In this document: positions 47,262 through 48,692 of the stretch, piece by piece
Numbering within the stretch: the first letter of the stretch is position 1
Layout of the letters: each line of letters begins with the position of its first letter
Assembly (NCBI GenBank): GCA_938040095.1
Contig: CALHXF010000016.1
Location: forward strand, 1 to 48,692
Source: an uncultured Caulobacterales bacterium
GTDB lineage: Bacteria; Pseudomonadota; Alphaproteobacteria; Caulobacterales; Maricaulaceae
Reading direction: 5' to 3'
DNA: 48,692 bases
The notes under the pieces: model-generated
What the model saw: only the letters and a program-made list of their open reading frames with translations
Told to the model about the DNA's origin: nothing
The model's database searches: none
Made by a program: the position numbers and the translations under genes

Positions 47262-47338
47262 TGGTCGGAATAGCAGGATTCGAACCTGCGACCCCACGCC
47301 CCCCAGGCGTGTGCGCTACCGGACTGCGCTATATTCCG
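47262..47338 (-). tRNA. tRNA-Pro (anticodon GGG)
   Basis: Cloverleaf on the minus strand: acceptor CGGAATA/TATTCCG, anticodon stem CACGC/GCGTG around CTGGGGG (anticodon GGG), T-loop GTTCGAATC, discriminator A, encoded CCA. 77 nt. With the TGG gene it makes two proline isoacceptors in the window. Confidence 0.97.
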
Positions 47339-47438
47339 CCGCCATCTCGTATGCCGCGCTATAGAAAATACAAATCAGACAGGCAAGGAGTGATTGCGAT
47401 GAAAAACGTTCCAAGGCTTATCGCATCAGTGCACAACG

Positions 47439-48014
47439 TTAAGACGCGTCTTGGTCTTTACGGAAAGCAGCGAGGCGCGATTTAATACCCCTCAAACTCT
47501 CTAAGGCGTCCCGAAGTGCCTGTTGATCAGACCCATTCGACTGAACGACGGGCTCTGAAGTCGCTGGGACTGGCGGCGGCGTAGGCCGGATAGCCTCGCG
47601 CACAACAGACGGTATAATCGTTTTAGGCTTCTTTGGCGGCGAGATAACGCGCGTTTTGGGCGAAGGATCTGCGGGTTTGATGCGTTTCGGTAAAAGGTCC
47701 GTTTCCCCAACTGGACGATCCATCGACGCCTTCTCAACTGAACGTCCAAGTTCAATAATACGATTGGCACCTTTTTTTTGGATCAGCTTTTGGACATCTT
47801 TGATCGGATGCTTCTCGTCATGGAGTAGTTTTTTGATGCCCCGAATAAATTCAATATCATCAGGACGATAGAAACGACGTCCCCCACCGCGCTTTATAGG
47901 TTTGATTTGTGAGAACTTCGATTCCCAGAAACGCAAGACATGAGGCTGCAAACCCAGCTCTTCACCAGCTTCACTTATCGTTCTAAACGCGCGTGTTGTT
48001 TTTGCTTGGCTCAT
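47439..48014 (-). CDS. MerR-family transcriptional regulator
   Basis: 191 aa. N-terminal MerR winged helix: [27 protein letters not shown], then [22 protein letters not shown]. The rest is a Pro/Lys-rich linker and a short coiled segment, without the long dimer coil or cysteines of metal sensors. This regulator next to ihfA and tRNA-Pro is a conserved alphaproteobacterial arrangement; its targets are unknown. Confidence 0.9.
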   Translation of the reverse strand: MSQAKTTRAFRTISEAGEELGLQPHVLRFWESKFSQIKPIKRGGGRRFYRPDDIEFIRGIKKLLHDEKHPIKDVQKLIQKKGANRIIELGRSVEKASMDRPVGETDLLPKRIKPADPSPKTRVISPPKKPKTIIPSVVREAIRPTPPPVPATSEPVVQSNGSDQQALRDALESLRGIKSRLAAFRKDQDAS

Positions 48015-48067
48015 TATGGCTGCATCATCCCGCTACGCCGAATCACTCGGCTGCGAATCAGAGGCTA

Positions 48068-48391
48068 TCACGATTTGGTAGATAATGCCGAATCGACGCG
48101 TTCACGCAGTACTTGAGACGGTTTAAACACCAGGACGCGGCGAGATGTAATGGGAACTTCTTCGCCCGTTTTCGGGTTTCGGCCGATACGCTCTTTCTTG
48201 TCCCGCAGTGAGAATGTCCCAAATCCAGCGAGTTTAACGTGCTCACCTTTTTCAAGAGCATCACCAATGTGATCAATAACCGCTTCAACAAGCGTGGAGC
48301 TTTCAGAGCGCGAAAGCCCGATTTCACGGTATACGGCTTCTGCCAAATCTTGGCGCGTAACGGTTTGTGAGTTTACAGCTGTGTCGACCAT
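48068..48391 (-). CDS. ihfA: Integration host factor subunit alpha
   Basis: 107 aa DNA-bending protein of the HU/IHF family. [20 protein letters not shown], then [30 protein letters not shown] with the intercalating Pro in RNPKTG, and [17 protein letters not shown]. The Arg-rich flank and position between fabH and a MerR gene identify the alpha subunit rather than HU. Confidence 0.95.
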   Translation of the reverse strand: MVDTAVNSQTVTRQDLAEAVYREIGLSRSESSTLVEAVIDHIGDALEKGEHVKLAGFGTFSLRDKKERIGRNPKTGEEVPITSRRVLVFKPSQVLRERVDSALSTKS

Positions 48392-48428
48392 GGCACCTTA
48401 AAGCAAATCTAAGCGCCCCAAGGCAAGC

Positions 48429-48449
48429 TAAGACTTTGAAAAAGTCTTA
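48429..48449. terminator. Terminator-like hairpin between fabH and ihfA
   Basis: TAAGACTTT and AAAGTCTTA form a perfect 9-bp stem with a 3-base loop. The T-rich tract (TTATTTTT) follows only in the plus direction, where there is no gene to end. In the minus direction, the direction of fabH and ihfA, it lacks a T-tail and may attenuate transcription or protect the mRNA end. Confidence 0.4.
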
Positions 48450-48464
48450 TTATTTTTGCAGTGC

Positions 48465-48692
48465 TCAATATCGCAGCAATGCGGCACCCCACGTAAAGCC
48501 GCCGCCAAAGGCCTCCAGCATTACCAAGTCGCCTTTTTTGATTCGCCCATCCTTAACTGCACAGTCCATCGCAAGCGGCACAGACGCCGCCGATGTGTTC
48601 GCATGATCGCCAACCGTTGAGACAACTTGCCCAGGCTTCAACTTCAATCGCTTCGCAACGGCGGTCAAAATACGTTGATTAGCCTGATGCGG
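48465..48692 (-). CDS. fabH: 3-oxoacyl-ACP synthase III FabH, C-terminal part (5' end outside window)
   Basis: The frame is open to the right edge and begins PHQANQRI, which holds the catalytic His of the Cys-His-Asn triad; Asn follows in [10 protein letters not shown], and the end [13 protein letters not shown] is the FabH C-terminus. The catalytic Cys lies outside the window. FabH starts fatty acid synthesis from acetyl-CoA and malonyl-ACP. It is upstream of ihfA on the same strand, with a hairpin between. Confidence 0.95.
   Translation of the reverse strand, partial: PHQANQRILTAVAKRLKLKPGQVVSTVGDHANTSAASVPLAMDCAVKDGRIKKGDLVMLEAFGGGFTWGAALLRY

Noticed and set aside
47195-47485. 96-codon plus-strand open frame crossing the tRNA-Pro(GGG) gene
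   Set aside because: It runs antisense through a complete tRNA; typical spurious prediction over a tRNA.

Overview
This window is a stretch of bacterial chromosome. Gene content points to an alphaproteobacterium, most likely a marine, carotenoid-pigmented relative of the Maricaulales/Hyphomonadaceae. The indicators are an NDUFS4-type complex I accessory subunit, a COX15-type heme A synthase, the MerR-ihfA-fabH neighbourhood, crtE/crtW/crtZ pigment genes, and a glucuronoyl-esterase-like lipoprotein. This placement is inferred from gene families and is not a phylogeny. Base composition looks moderate (about half GC by eye) and even. I see no insertion sequence, prophage, integrase or CRISPR array. 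Almost every base is in, or close to, a conserved gene, and no gene-free stretch exceeds 300 bases.

Layout. 1-4.3 kb: the end of an MBL-fold hydrolase, the dapA-smpB pair, and a divergent lytic transglycosylase. 4.3-6.6 kb: a 20-bp perfect palindrome that matches the parS centromere sequence, then a fusion of a FAN1-type VRR-NUC nuclease with a DnaQ-type DEDDh exonuclease. 6.6-10.9 kb: a tightly coupled operon crtE - ABC ATPase - ABC-2 permease - crtW - crtZ (ketocarotenoid synthesis), preceded by a leader that can fold into a three-helix junction, and followed by aat. 11.5-14.1 kb: a lipoprotein amidohydrolase coupled to a partner that has lost its first metal-binding histidines. 14.1-17.8 kb: a DEAD-box RNA helicase with a long basic tail, then (minus strand) an alpha/beta hydrolase and a GST.

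17.9-21.7 kb (minus strand): a two-gene envelope unit made of a 144-aa four-cysteine secreted protein and an 1121-aa protein. The large protein has stalk-like N-terminal domains, a long beta-strand-rich (barrel-like) centre and two SdrD-B-like domains. This is the least familiar part of the window and the best candidate for an undescribed system. 21.8-29.1 kb (minus strand): guaB - MAPEG - rsmB-like - guaA - small membrane protein, preceded by ppx/gppA-rlmE. 29.1-33.3 kb (minus strand): transketolase - DUF442 sulfur/phosphatase-like protein - SulP anion transporter. 33.5-36.9 kb (plus strand): cysK - metC - CE15-like lipoprotein. 37-43.9 kb (minus strand): tRNA-Arg, NDUFS4-like gene, HerA-like ATPase, tRNA-Pro(TGG), DUF192, tRNA-Glu, recJ, an AlaC-like aminotransferase and a small lipoprotein. 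43.9-48.7 kb (minus strand): argC, rplM-rpsI with a clear terminator, ctaA, tRNA-Pro(GGG), a MerR regulator, ihfA and the 3' end of fabH.

Several starts are set from ribosome-binding sites, overlaps and family length rather than from the longest reading frame: slt, the RNA helicase, guaA, guaB, SulP, tkt, cysK, metC, HerA and ctaA. Genes in the same direction are often coupled by 4-base ATGA/GTGA overlaps, which supports the operons proposed here.
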